Shown one piece after another: positions 17,281 to 26,190 of a stretch of 64,000 nucleotides of DNA; the stretch's first letter is position 1, and each line of letters starts with the position of its first letter. The stretch comes from Pseudopedobacter sp038243635. GTDB taxonomy: Bacteria; Bacteroidota; Bacteroidia; Sphingobacteriales; Sphingobacteriaceae. The stretch spans positions 1-64,000 of the forward strand of contig JBBSQW010000001.1 of NCBI GenBank assembly GCA_038243635.1. Direction: 5' to 3'. A model generated the notes under the pieces. The model was not told where the DNA came from and made no database searches. It saw only the letters and a list, made by a program, of their open reading frames with translations. The position numbers and the translations under genes were made by a program.

Positions 17281-18513
17281 ATGGCATTAAATTACGTTTG
17301 GGTTGCCTTTTTTATTGTTTCTTTTGGGGTTGCTTTATTTAGGCTTATATTTTTTCAGGATTACCAGATTTTTCAGGAGATTGTAAATAGCACCTTTGAC
17401 ATGTCCAAAACCGGCGCCGAAATTTCCTTAGGCCTAATTGGTTTAATGACATTTTGGTTGGGTATTATGAAGGTTGGCGAAAAAGGAGGAATGATTAACA
17501 TTTTCGCTAAAATTGTTGGTCCGTTTTTTAGTAAAATATTTCCAGAAATACCAAAAGATCACCCGGCAATGGGTTCAATTCTAATGAATTTTTCTGCCAA
17601 TATGTTAGGGTTGGATAATGCCGCAACCCCTTTAGGATTAAAAGCCATGAAGGAATTGCAGGAAATTAATCCGCAGAAAGACACCGCTTCAAACGCTCAA
17701 ATTATGTTTTTGGTGCTCAATGCTTCCAGCTTGGTGTTAATCCCGACTAGTATTATGGCTTTTCGTAAAGCGGCAGGGGCGGTAGATCCTTCGGATGTTT
17801 TTGTTCCTTGTTTGCTGGCTACTTTTTTTTCCACCTTGGTGGGACTAGTGGTTACGGCGACCTATCAAAAAATTAACCTTTTCCAAAAAACAATTCTAAT
17901 TTATTTAGGATCCGCAGCAGCGGTTATTGGCGGAACTTTATACTATTTCACCACGCTTTCGCAAGATCAGATTGGCACTGTTTCTAGCGTCGTAGGCAAC
18001 GTATTACTGTTCAGTATCATTTTATCGTTTATTGTTTTAGCACTTTTTAGGAAGATTAACGTATTTGAAACTTTTATTGAAGGTGCAAAAGAAGGCTTTG
18101 AGATTGCCGTAAAAATTATTCCATATTTGGTAGCTATTTTGGTTGCAGTTGGTGTTTTTAGAGGTTCTGGCGCTTTAGATTTTTTAGTAGAAGCCATAAA
18201 GCATTTGGTGGCTTTCGGCGGATTAGATACTGGCTTTGTGCCAGCTTTACCAGTTGCGTTTATGAAACCGTTAAGTGGGAGTGGAGCCCGCGGGTTGATG
18301 GTGGAGTTGATGAATACCACAGGAGCGGATAGTTTCCCATCTCGCGTTGCATGCGTGATACAAGGCTCTACCGAAACAACTTTTTATGTGTTAGCGATTT
18401 ATTTTGGTTCGGTTTCTATTAAAAAAACCAGACATGCCTTACCTGCTGCGCTTTTGGCGGAGCTTGCAGGAATTTTAGCAGCAATAGTTATCGCCTATAT
18501 ATTTTTTAAATAA
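17281..18513 (+). CDS. Nucleoside-recognition (SpmA-SpmB-like) membrane protein
   Basis: A 410-residue polytopic inner-membrane protein with two copies of the Gate/nucleoside-recognition domain. The first (about 40-190) contains MGSILMNFSANMLGLDNAATPLG, the SpmA-like signature. The second (about 260-400) has PVAFMKPLSGSGARG and STETTFY, the SpmB-like signature. In spore formers these are separate spore-maturation proteins; here one gene encodes both in a non-sporulating phylum, where the function is unknown. Length and ATG fit relatives as remembered. Confidence 0.88.
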   Translation: MALNYVWVAFFIVSFGVALFRLIFFQDYQIFQEIVNSTFDMSKTGAEISLGLIGLMTFWLGIMKVGEKGGMINIFAKIVGPFFSKIFPEIPKDHPAMGSILMNFSANMLGLDNAATPLGLKAMKELQEINPQKDTASNAQIMFLVLNASSLVLIPTSIMAFRKAAGAVDPSDVFVPCLLATFFSTLVGLVVTATYQKINLFQKTILIYLGSAAAVIGGTLYYFTTLSQDQIGTVSSVVGNVLLFSIILSFIVLALFRKINVFETFIEGAKEGFEIAVKIIPYLVAILVAVGVFRGSGALDFLVEAIKHLVAFGGLDTGFVPALPVAFMKPLSGSGARGLMVELMNTTGADSFPSRVACVIQGSTETTFYVLAIYFGSVSIKKTRHALPAALLAELAGILAAIVIAYIFFK

Positions 18514-18591
18514 TGAAACCATCGCGGTTCTGCCTAAGCGTATTTGGTATATGATTGCTTCATTACAATTAAAAAAACAATAAACAAACAA

Positions 18592-18963
18592 ATGAAAAAG
18601 AGAATTGCATTAATAGCCCACGACGGGAAAAAAGCAGAAATGGTTGGTTTTGTAAAAGATCATTTAGATATTCTAGCGAGAATGGATTTGACAGCTACTG
18701 GGACTACAGGCGGCTACATAGAACAAACGGGCTTAATCGTTAATAAAAAACTGAGTGGTCCAAAAGGTGGAGATGCACAAATTGCTGCAATGGCGGCGGA
18801 AGATTTGTTAGATGGTATTCTATTTTTTAGAGATCCGTTAGGAAAACATCCTCATGAACCTGATGTACAGATGTTGATGCGTATTTGTGATGTTCATAAT
18901 GTACCCATTGCGACAAATCCGGCTACGGCTAGGTTGATATTGGAAGCCTTGGCCGATGATTAA
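18592..18963 (+). CDS. mgsA: Methylglyoxal synthase
   Basis: This 123-residue enzyme converts dihydroxyacetone phosphate into methylglyoxal plus phosphate, a glycolytic bypass. The start MKKRIALIAHDGKK, the TGTTGGYIE phosphate loop, GPKGGDAQIAAM with the catalytic Asp, and FFRDPLGKHPHEPDV are all present. I chose the ATG at 18592 over an upstream TTG in the same frame because it aligns with the usual N-terminus. The last 20 residues seen in some homologues are missing, as is common in short forms. Confidence 0.93.
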   Translation: MKKRIALIAHDGKKAEMVGFVKDHLDILARMDLTATGTTGGYIEQTGLIVNKKLSGPKGGDAQIAAMAAEDLLDGILFFRDPLGKHPHEPDVQMLMRICDVHNVPIATNPATARLILEALADD

Positions 18964-19024
18964 CGTATGGGATTTTAAGTTATTCCTTATTGTAATGAGA
19001 TCGGGACGTATATAAAAACAGAGA

Positions 19025-19774
19025 ATGATAAGCAATTTACCTACATTTATTTCACTGACTTTTGGATTTACAACCTTAGCAACATTGCTTCTTTTTATTT
19101 GGACAGTTAGAAACTCTAATTCCAAAACTACAAGGAATAAAACAACACCGTTATTAGTAGGTTTGGCAATTTGGCTGATAATCCAAGCTGTTTTGACGAT
19201 GAAGGGTATTTATATAAATGACACCAATTCAAATCCACCAACAATATTTCTATTTGGAATTTTGCCTACAATCTTGATATTACTTTTTTTATTTCTATCA
19301 AAAAAAGGACGACGGTTTATTGATAGTTTACCATTAAAAAACTTAACCTATTTGAATGTAATAAGAATTCCTGTTGAACTCGTTTTATTTTGGCTTTTCC
19401 TAAACAAAACAGTTCCAGAATTGATGACATTTGAAGGAAGAAACTTTGACATATTTGCAGGAGTTACTGCACCAATTATTGCTTATTTTGGATTTACAAA
19501 AAACAAACTAAATCGGCATATAGTTCTAATTTGGAACTTTATTTGCCTTGGACTTTTAATCAATATCGTTGTTAGTGCATTTTTTTCTGCACCTTCCCCC
19601 ATGCAGAAATTCGCTTTTGAACAACCAAATATTGCAATTTTAAATTTTCCATTTAGTTGGTTGCCCACATTTATAGTTCCAATCGTATTATTGGGACATT
19701 TAATTTCAATTAGGCAATTATTAAAGCAAATAAACCGAAAAAGAAATCAAAATAATACTTTAGGCATAGTCTAA
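19025..19774 (+). CDS. Polytopic membrane protein of unknown function
   Basis: A 249-residue protein with about seven hydrophobic helices (near 8-28, 44-62, 73-95, 108-126, 143-157, 166-188 and 212-235). There are no catalytic motifs. The base composition looks more AT-rich than that of the neighbours. I do not recognise the family. It is 61 bp behind mgsA on the same strand and next to a broken membrane-protein gene (19875-20337), which suggests an accessory stretch. Confidence 0.75.
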   Translation: MISNLPTFISLTFGFTTLATLLLFIWTVRNSNSKTTRNKTTPLLVGLAIWLIIQAVLTMKGIYINDTNSNPPTIFLFGILPTILILLFLFLSKKGRRFIDSLPLKNLTYLNVIRIPVELVLFWLFLNKTVPELMTFEGRNFDIFAGVTAPIIAYFGFTKNKLNRHIVLIWNFICLGLLINIVVSAFFSAPSPMQKFAFEQPNIAILNFPFSWLPTFIVPIVLLGHLISIRQLLKQINRKRNQNNTLGIV

Positions 19775-19874
19775 CTAAGAAAGTGGATTCGGTTTGAAAG
19801 TGAAATTTATACTGTTAGTTCCGCTTGTTAGGCAGATGCCAAAATTGTTAATGAAATCCCAACAAACCAAATCT

Positions 19875-20337
19875 ATGCAAACCAACAAGTCCAAAACTTA
19901 TTTAACAATAAGTAGCATTTCAGTTTACTTAGTTTCATTAACACAAACTGCGATATCAGCGAATGCGCTTGGTGATAAAACATTATTTGGAATGGGACTC
20001 TTTTTATTGGAGGGATGGTGATTTTGGGCGGAGGTTTATATGAATGGATAATCTGGTTAGCAAATCCACTTTATTTCTACGGCATTTTCTATTTTTTCAA
20101 AAGGAAACAGATAACAGCGAAAGTATTTTGTATTATGGCTGCTATCATTGCTTTATCTTTTTCTACTTGGAAAGAAATTCTAGTTTCTGAAAGTGGAGCA
20201 ATGGGGAAATTGACAGTTTGGGTTTAGGTTATTGGTGATGGGTTTTAAGCTTGAGCATTATGGCAATTGGAATATTATACATCTCTGAAAAAGAGACCAG
20301 AACTGTAGAAAAGGATTATTCAGCAACGCAGATCTAA
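19875..20337 (+). pseudogene. Broken small membrane-protein gene
   Basis: Three pieces in shifted frames read as one protein. The first is MQTNKSKTYLTISSISVYLV and on to LFLLEGW (19875-20021). The second is VILGGGLYEWIIWLANPLYF and on to AMGKL (to about 20212). The third is GLGYW-stop-WVLSLSIMAIGILYI to a TAA at 20335-20337. At least two frameshifts (near 20012 and 20212) and one TGA in place of a Trp codon are needed to explain it. It resembles a hydrophobic protein of about 150 residues with four helices. Sequencing errors would be an alternative, but three lesions argue for decay. Confidence 0.65.
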
Positions 20338-20449
20338 GTTTGCAAATATCACCCGTTCCCAAAAACATCTAAAAAAAGTGGATAAACACCAATATTGTGT
20401 TTATGCGTTTTATTGTATTAACCCAATGAGTTTAAATCAGCAATAAAAT

Positions 20450-21247
20450 CTACTTTATGGTAGCCAATTTAGTCTCGTTAGTATGCGCATTAAAAAAACC
20501 TAAAGCACCATTGCTAAAATTAGAATCAGGATTTGATGGCGCTGTAGGTGGCCCCCCGTTCCCACTGATTTGCGCTATGGCAAATAAGTAACGGTAAACG
20601 TTCATATCAACACACTGAAACTCAATTTTAATCTCGTCGCCAGACTTTAAATCAGTATCACTTGTAAACAAAGTATTGCTCACATATTTTCCATTGTTAA
20701 ACCTATCAGAGTCTACAAAATATCCTTTTATTGGTTTTTGGTTTATGGTCAATAAATAACGGTATTGGTTTTCGAATTGCGCAGGATCAGCGTAGTTGAC
20801 TTTAATAAACTTGTTTGTTTCTCCAAAAAATGTAACTTCTGTTACTGATATCGAATCTAGTAAAACCTTTTTTGGCATGGTTGATTTAGCCGTGTAGGTT
20901 TGGTTATTGGCTCTTACACTCAATTCGTATGTATTTCCTGGTTTTCCGCGAAAGCTTGTTGAAAGATATGTCCCTTTGCTGTCTGCTGGTCCAAAAGTAT
21001 AGCTTTTGTTGTCCGTTACATCGTTTAAAGTAATCACAGCGTTTGCTATAGGTACTACTGTGTTATCGTCTGTAAAAGGCTTGGTTTGTGTTACAATAAC
21101 TACTTGTTGTTCAAAATCGTCATTAACGCTGGCCTCAATCACAACAACGGGCTTCGTGTTTTTTAAATCTAACTCAATCATTTTTTCGCAGGCACTTAAA
21201 AACACGGCTGTAAAGGTTAAGAGGATAATATAGAATGTGTTTTTCAT
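20450..21247 (-). CDS. DUF4249-family lipoprotein
   Basis: At 265 residues it begins with a signal sequence and a lipobox ending at Cys 20 (VFLSAC). The body has the beta-rich pattern of DUF4249, including VVIEASVNDDFEQQVVIVTQ and GKPGNTYELSV. In Bacteroidota such proteins are encoded directly behind a TonB-dependent receptor; here the gap is 3 bp. It is likely a surface or periplasmic partner of that receptor. The substrate is unknown. It is slightly shorter than many family members. Confidence 0.85.
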   Translation of the reverse strand: MKNTFYIILLTFTAVFLSACEKMIELDLKNTKPVVVIEASVNDDFEQQVVIVTQTKPFTDDNTVVPIANAVITLNDVTDNKSYTFGPADSKGTYLSTSFRGKPGNTYELSVRANNQTYTAKSTMPKKVLLDSISVTEVTFFGETNKFIKVNYADPAQFENQYRYLLTINQKPIKGYFVDSDRFNNGKYVSNTLFTSDTDLKSGDEIKIEFQCVDMNVYRYLFAIAQISGNGGPPTAPSNPDSNFSNGALGFFNAHTNETKLATIK

Positions 21248-21250
21248 GTC

Positions 21251-23590
21251 TTAAAATTTAAAATTCCAGGTTACAGATGGAATAATTCCAAATAAAGAAA
21301 TTTGTACCGCTTGTGTTTTAGCAGGATTATCTGGATCATCTTTAAAATCGATAGAGAATGCGTTTTTTCTATTGTAAGCATTGTAAACACCAAATGACCA
21401 GCTTGATTGGTATTTTCTGTTTGGTTTAAACTTAGGCTCCAAAGTAGCAGATAAATCTAAACGATGATAAGCAGGTGTGCGATCCGCATTCTTATTTGAA
21501 TAGTAAAAAACAGTCTCCCCATTCAGCTGATATTTTCCGCTAGGATAAGTAACTGCCGTTCCGGTACCGTAAACAAATGTGGAAGAAAGTGTCCAACGTT
21601 TACTTGCTTTGTAAATACCAACGACTGATAAATCATGGGTACGGTCTTGCTTTGCATTGAACCATTTACCATTGTTGATTTGAGTAAATTGTCGTTCCGT
21701 TTTTGCTAAAGTATAACCAATCCAACCGTTAAAATCGCCAAAACGTTTCTTCAAAAACAGCTCAATTCCGTACGCTCTACCATCGCCAAATAGTAAATCA
21801 CTTTCTACGTTTTGGTTTCCACGCAAATCAGTACCGTTTCTATACTCAATTTGGTTCTTCATATCCTTGTAATAAATCTCCGTAGAAAACTCGTAGGTGT
21901 CGTTTTTAAAGTTGCTAAAGTAACCTAACGCAAACTGATCGGCAATCTCAGGCTTTACGTTATTGCTGTTCATAATGTATAAATCCGTAGGCGATGTTGC
22001 TGTAGAATTAGACATTAAATGCAGGTTTTGCGTATTACGAGTGTATGATGCTTTCAGCGATTTACTTTCTGAAAGTTGGTACGCGGCTGAAACGCGAGGC
22101 TCTAAATTGAAATAATTTTTAACCAATTCGCCAGATTTGTATTGTTTGGCGCTAGTTAGGTTACCGTCCACGTCAAAAGTTTTAAACGTTCCAGCACCCA
22201 GTGCCGAAAAATTACTGAATCTTGCACCATAAGCTACATTAAGCTTCTCACTTACTTTGTATTCATCAGAAAAATAAACTGCCAATTCCAAACCTGTCCT
22301 GTTTTCAATCATACTTTCATTTACGCTTGAAGCCTGGCTTGCCGTAATTTTACCGGGAGTAATGGTGTGGTGTATGGCGTTTAAGCCAAACTTTACCTCG
22401 TGTGCATTGTTGGCAGTAAACTGAAAATCCTGCTTTAAATTAAAATCTTTAATTGATGATTTTACACTAAAGTCGTTATCCTCTAAAAGGCTCTGAATAA
22501 TGTAGTTGTAATTACTGTAAATCAAAGACGTGTTAGAAAATAAGCGGTTAGAAAATAAATGGTTTAATCTGATTGTTCCTGTAGTATTACCCCAATCAAA
22601 CCCGAAACTATCTTTTAAGCCCAACTTATCTCTACCAAAATATCCTGATAGGTAAAGTATGTTTTTGCTATCTAAAATAAAGTTGACTTTGGCATTTAAA
22701 TCGTAAAAGTAAAGCTTACTTCCTTTTACGCTACTGTCTGACGAGAAAGCTAAAAATGTGTCAGCATAAGTCCTGCGACCGCTAATCATAAAAGAACTTT
22801 TATCTTTTTCTATCGGTCCTTCAGCTTTTAATCGGGAGGCAATTAAACCAATTCCACCTTCAACAGTATATTCTTTTTTATTACCGTCGTTCATTTTAAT
22901 ATCTAATACAGAGGCTAGTCTGCCGCCATATTGCGCTGGCATTCCGCCTTTATAAACGGTTACATCTTTAATAGCGTCCGAGTTAAAAGTGGAGAAGAAA
23001 CCCAATAAGTGAGAGGCATTGTAAACCGGTGCTTCATCTAGCAGTATCAAGTTTTGATCGGTAGAACCGCCTCTAACATAAAAACCGCTATTACCCTCGC
23101 CAGCAGATTTGATACCGGGTAATAATTGTAAAGTTTTTAAAATATCTCTTTCGCCAAACAACACTGGAATGCTGTTGATTTCCTTCACATTTAGTTTTTG
23201 TACACCCATTAGCGGGTTTTCTACGTTGTTGTTCCGTCTTTCGGAACTTACAATTATTTCGTTTAGTTGGTTTGATGAAGAAAGAGATATGTTCTGTGTT
23301 AAGTCTACTGCAAAACTGATATTTTTTTTAACGGTTTGATAGCCTACATAACTGTAAATTACCTCATAAACACCAGGCGGAATGCTTAAAGAATAGTAAC
23401 CATAAGCGTTGGTAACTGTGCCTAAAGATGAAGTGCCGTTTACATGAACAGATGCGCCAATTAGGGTTTCTCCAGTTGTTTCATCCTTAATCACGCCGTT
23501 TAGTACATTGTTTTTTTGAGCATTAGCTGTACTAATGTTGATTAAAGTGCAAGCCATGCAGAGGTAAAAGATTAGATACTTAATGTTCAT
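21251..23590 (-). CDS. TonB-dependent receptor with carboxypeptidase-like N-domain
   Basis: A 779-residue outer-membrane receptor. Residues 1-24 are a signal peptide. Residues about 30-115 form the carboxypeptidase-regulatory-like domain (LNGVIKDETTGETLIGASV). A plug follows (about 120-225) with LLPGIKSAGEGNSGFYVRGG and LDEAPVYNASHLLG, then a beta-barrel ending in an aromatic C-terminal strand (VTWNFKF). Coupling with a DUF4249 lipoprotein is the standard pair. The substrate cannot be inferred. A -7 box TATATTTG lies at 23633-23626. Confidence 0.93.
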   Translation of the reverse strand: MNIKYLIFYLCMACTLINISTANAQKNNVLNGVIKDETTGETLIGASVHVNGTSSLGTVTNAYGYYSLSIPPGVYEVIYSYVGYQTVKKNISFAVDLTQNISLSSSNQLNEIIVSSERRNNNVENPLMGVQKLNVKEINSIPVLFGERDILKTLQLLPGIKSAGEGNSGFYVRGGSTDQNLILLDEAPVYNASHLLGFFSTFNSDAIKDVTVYKGGMPAQYGGRLASVLDIKMNDGNKKEYTVEGGIGLIASRLKAEGPIEKDKSSFMISGRRTYADTFLAFSSDSSVKGSKLYFYDLNAKVNFILDSKNILYLSGYFGRDKLGLKDSFGFDWGNTTGTIRLNHLFSNRLFSNTSLIYSNYNYIIQSLLEDNDFSVKSSIKDFNLKQDFQFTANNAHEVKFGLNAIHHTITPGKITASQASSVNESMIENRTGLELAVYFSDEYKVSEKLNVAYGARFSNFSALGAGTFKTFDVDGNLTSAKQYKSGELVKNYFNLEPRVSAAYQLSESKSLKASYTRNTQNLHLMSNSTATSPTDLYIMNSNNVKPEIADQFALGYFSNFKNDTYEFSTEIYYKDMKNQIEYRNGTDLRGNQNVESDLLFGDGRAYGIELFLKKRFGDFNGWIGYTLAKTERQFTQINNGKWFNAKQDRTHDLSVVGIYKASKRWTLSSTFVYGTGTAVTYPSGKYQLNGETVFYYSNKNADRTPAYHRLDLSATLEPKFKPNRKYQSSWSFGVYNAYNRKNAFSIDFKDDPDNPAKTQAVQISLFGIIPSVTWNFKF

Positions 23591-23625
23591 TAATATTTAA
23601 TAATAGATGGATGCTAATATTTTTT

Positions 23626-23633
23626 CAAATATA
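23626..23633 (-). promoter_or_regulatory. -7 box of the TonB receptor operon
   Basis: On the minus strand TATATTTG lies 36 bases before the receptor ATG, a perfect TAnnTTTG. No clear TTG occurs 19-21 bases upstream, so only the -7 element is supported. Confidence 0.4.
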
Positions 23634-23771
23634 ACAAAGCATAATGCTTAAATTGTATTACCATGCTTAAACATAAAGTTCCAAAAAATGTTTCGTTTGT
23701 ATCTCCTGTTAAAAAACAAACACAAAGAAAATACGTTTAAACATAAATTCAATTATAACAAAAAACATATT

Positions 23772-24293
23772 ATGAAAAAACAAATTGCAATTTTCGCCTG
23801 TTTATTTATCTTTCTTGCTGCTGTAAAAGTAAGTGCACAAACCGATAAAAGTAAGAGACCTAGTTCGCCAGATAAAGTGACAACAACAATTAAATCAGGA
23901 GCAACTGTTTCTGTAGACTATAGCCAACCATCTGTAAAAGGCAGATTAATTGGTAAAGAACTTGCGCCATTTGGTAAGGTTTGGCGTACGGGTGCTAACG
24001 AAGCTACCATTTTTGAAGTGAGTAAAGACGTTAAAATTAACGGTAAAGCTTTGCCAGCTGGTAAGTATGGTTTGTTTACTATTCCTGGAGAAACCGAGTG
24101 GACTTTGATTTTTAACAAGACTTGGGACCAGTGGGGAAACGGTAAATATGCACAAGCTGATGATGTTTTACGTGTAAGTGTAAAAGCGATGACCGCGAAA
24201 GTATCGACAGAAAAAATGACTTTTAAGATTGAAGAATCTGGTGAAGTAAAACTAATGTGGGGAAATGTGATTGTGCCGTTTACGGTTAAGTAG
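23772..24293 (+). CDS. DUF2911-family exported protein
   Basis: A 173-residue protein starting MKKQIAIFACLFIFLAAVKVSAQ, a clear signal peptide with cleavage near residue 23. The mature part has the DUF2911 pattern: VDYSQPSVKGR, FGKVWRTGANEATIF, PAGKYGLFTIPGE and WGNGKYAQADDVLRV. Function is unknown; the fold is a small beta sandwich in related proteins. I placed the start at 23772 because the longer frame from 23688 adds 28 residues that do not look like a leader. A terminator follows at 24317. Confidence 0.9.
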   Translation: MKKQIAIFACLFIFLAAVKVSAQTDKSKRPSSPDKVTTTIKSGATVSVDYSQPSVKGRLIGKELAPFGKVWRTGANEATIFEVSKDVKINGKALPAGKYGLFTIPGETEWTLIFNKTWDQWGNGKYAQADDVLRVSVKAMTAKVSTEKMTFKIEESGEVKLMWGNVIVPFTVK

Positions 24294-24316
24294 TCGGATA
24301 TTTGGTTTATTGAGAG

Positions 24317-24348
24317 GCTTATGGTTTGTGAAATCATAAGCTTTTTTT
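24317..24348 (+). terminator. Terminator behind the DUF2911 gene
   Basis: GCTTATG (24317-24323) and CATAAGC (24335-24341) form a 7-bp stem followed by a T run to 24348, 24 bp past the stop codon. Confidence 0.8.
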
Positions 24349-24404
24349 GTTGAGGATCCGGGAGTTGTTGTTAGGTAAATCCGTCCTTCGTTTGGATGGA
24401 AATA

Positions 24405-24562
24405 GGCGCAGGGTTCTCGAAAAGAGAGACCCTGCTTGGACAGAGAGTTGCTGTCCAAGCAGGGTCTGTCGCAGACGACCCTGCGTAAATGATGATAAGA
24501 GTATAGCTTTATTCGTTAGATAATAAACGCAGGGTCCTCGAAATGAGAGACGCTGCTTGAAG
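24405..24562. repeat. Cluster of GCAGGGTC...GACCCTGC palindromic repeats
   Basis: Three copies of a GCAGGGTC/GACCCTGC hairpin lie here: near 24408-24434, near 24459-24484, and a degenerate one near 24529-24557 (GACGCTGC). The first two are head-to-head, so CCTGCTTGGACA and TGTCCAAGCAGG form a further 12-bp inverted repeat at 24430-24463. The same unit recurs at 42664-42695 and 42778-42809. It is a dispersed palindromic repeat family in intergenic DNA. Confidence 0.8.
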
Positions 24563-24580
24563 GTAGCGTTTTTATATCAC

Positions 24581-24660
24581 GCCGTCATTTCGAGATACGA
24601 GAAATCTCACCAGCAAGGTTGCCATTCAGTATGATGTTTGAAATCATTCGACATGACGGC
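24581..24660. repeat. 80-bp element with GCCGTCAT/ATGACGGC ends
   Basis: GCCGTCATTTCGA at 24581 is matched in inverted form at 24648-24660 (12 of 13 positions). The interior contains an AGATACGAGAAATCTC segment often seen in Bacteroidota intergenic repeats. There is no ORF. It resembles a miniature inverted-repeat element and shares its ends with 47430-47588. Confidence 0.65.
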
Positions 24661-24719
24661 TATCCTTAAATTAATTAAATTGGCGGGTATCCACTGCTAT
24701 CCTCAAAACGCAAGAAAGA

Positions 24720-26177
24720 TTACTTTGAAAACACACCCTTCAACGAATAAAAATTCAAAACACAAAAACCTGTAAACAGCATCAGATGGAAAGGTAATAA
24801 TCCAAAATCCTGGTAATAAAATGCACCGATAACGCCCATCAAAAAGTAAAAGCACAAAAATAATTCTGCGTAAAAAGATGCTGGAAGTTTGTGCTCTACG
24901 TAAATATTGCTTTCAAAACTATCCTTTAAGGTGGTTACATTAAACTTTGGTGTACGTATAAAATCGGATTTAAAGTTAAAGATACCCTCTAAAACAGCGA
25001 TGGTATTATGAAAACTTAAGGCCATTGAAACCGATAAAAACATTGGAAAAAGCTTAATAAAAGATCCGTAATTTTTGTGTTTGGATAAACTCGCAACAAG
25101 GTAGAACACAGTGATAATTAAAAACCCAGTCACATAAACAGTTAAAACTTGGAAGTAAATTGCAGGGATTTGTGTGTGGTTTTTAATTAATAATACTGGA
25201 ATGCTGAGTATACTGGTCAAAAAGATAAAAAGAAAAGCGTAAGAGTTTAGCAAATGCAGACTAGCAAATATTTTACGCTTTAAACCCACATCGGCCTTCC
25301 AAACCTGCGACATCATTTTTTTAGAAGTTTCGATTGCACCTTTTGTCCAGCGATGCTGTTGAGATTTAAAAGCATTTAATTCTACCGGAAGCTCTGCCGG
25401 TGTGGTAATCTCTTCCACATATTTAAAATCCCAACCTTTAAGTTGTGCTCGGTAACTTAAATCTAAATCTTCGGTTAAGGTATCATGTTGCCAGCCACCG
25501 GCATCTTCAATACATTTTTTACGCCACATACCGGCAGTTCCGTTGAAATTGATAAACAACTGCGCCGAATTTCTTCCGGTTTGTTCTACCGTAAAATGAC
25601 CGTCTAAACCGAAACCCTGCACTTGGGTTAATAAAGAATAATCTTCGTTGATATGTCCCCATCTACTTTGCACCATTCCAATTTTAGGATTGTTAAAATA
25701 GGGGATAAGCGTTGTTAAAAAATCTGATTGGGGTAAAAAGTCAGCATCAAATATTGCAATAAACTCACCTTTAGCTTGGTTCAGGCCGTTTTGCAGAGCG
25801 CCTGCTTTAAACCCAGTATTTTTAATTCTGGTGATGTGTTGGATATTGAAACCTAAGGCTGATTTTTCCGAAACAAGCTTTTTTGTCAAAGCTAGGGATT
25901 CATCATTGGAATCGTCCAAAACCTGAATCTCTAATTTATCTTTCGGATAATCTAGATTACATACGGAATTTAATAAGCGTTCGGTAACGTAAAGTTCATT
26001 AAATAGGGGGAGCTGTATAGTAATAAAGGGCGAATCACCTTTAACAGTTAATCTTTCTGGAGCTGTCTTCTTAGATTTCAGATAAAAATAAATCAAAAAA
26101 CCTTGACCAACACTAAACAGCAGAATTACCGTCAGCGAAATAACGTACAAAACCAATATTACAATTTGCCAAATCAT
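24720..26177 (-). CDS. Membrane glycosyltransferase, family 2 (cellulose-synthase-like)
   Basis: At 485 residues it has an N-terminal membrane helix (about 3-33), a GT-A domain, and about four more helices in the C-terminal 190 residues. The processive-type signature is complete: Asp 88/Asp 89 (LDDSND), the DxD at 144-146 (FDADF), TEDLD at 235-239 and QQHRW at 273-277. It should transfer sugar from a nucleotide-sugar on the cytoplasmic side to a lipid or growing chain. It is last in a block with a dolichol-phosphate-mannose-synthase-like enzyme, 13 bp upstream. Substrate unknown. Confidence 0.9.
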   Translation of the reverse strand: MIWQIVILVLYVISLTVILLFSVGQGFLIYFYLKSKKTAPERLTVKGDSPFITIQLPLFNELYVTERLLNSVCNLDYPKDKLEIQVLDDSNDESLALTKKLVSEKSALGFNIQHITRIKNTGFKAGALQNGLNQAKGEFIAIFDADFLPQSDFLTTLIPYFNNPKIGMVQSRWGHINEDYSLLTQVQGFGLDGHFTVEQTGRNSAQLFINFNGTAGMWRKKCIEDAGGWQHDTLTEDLDLSYRAQLKGWDFKYVEEITTPAELPVELNAFKSQQHRWTKGAIETSKKMMSQVWKADVGLKRKIFASLHLLNSYAFLFIFLTSILSIPVLLIKNHTQIPAIYFQVLTVYVTGFLIITVFYLVASLSKHKNYGSFIKLFPMFLSVSMALSFHNTIAVLEGIFNFKSDFIRTPKFNVTTLKDSFESNIYVEHKLPASFYAELFLCFYFLMGVIGAFYYQDFGLLPFHLMLFTGFCVLNFYSLKGVFSK

Positions 26178-26190
26178 TTGTTTCTTAGAG

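Noticed and set aside
20338..20449. tRNA or small RNA between the pseudogene and the DUF4249 gene
   Set aside because: No cloverleaf, T-loop GTTCRA motif or strong hairpin seen here; the longer gaps were scanned as well and no tRNA was found.
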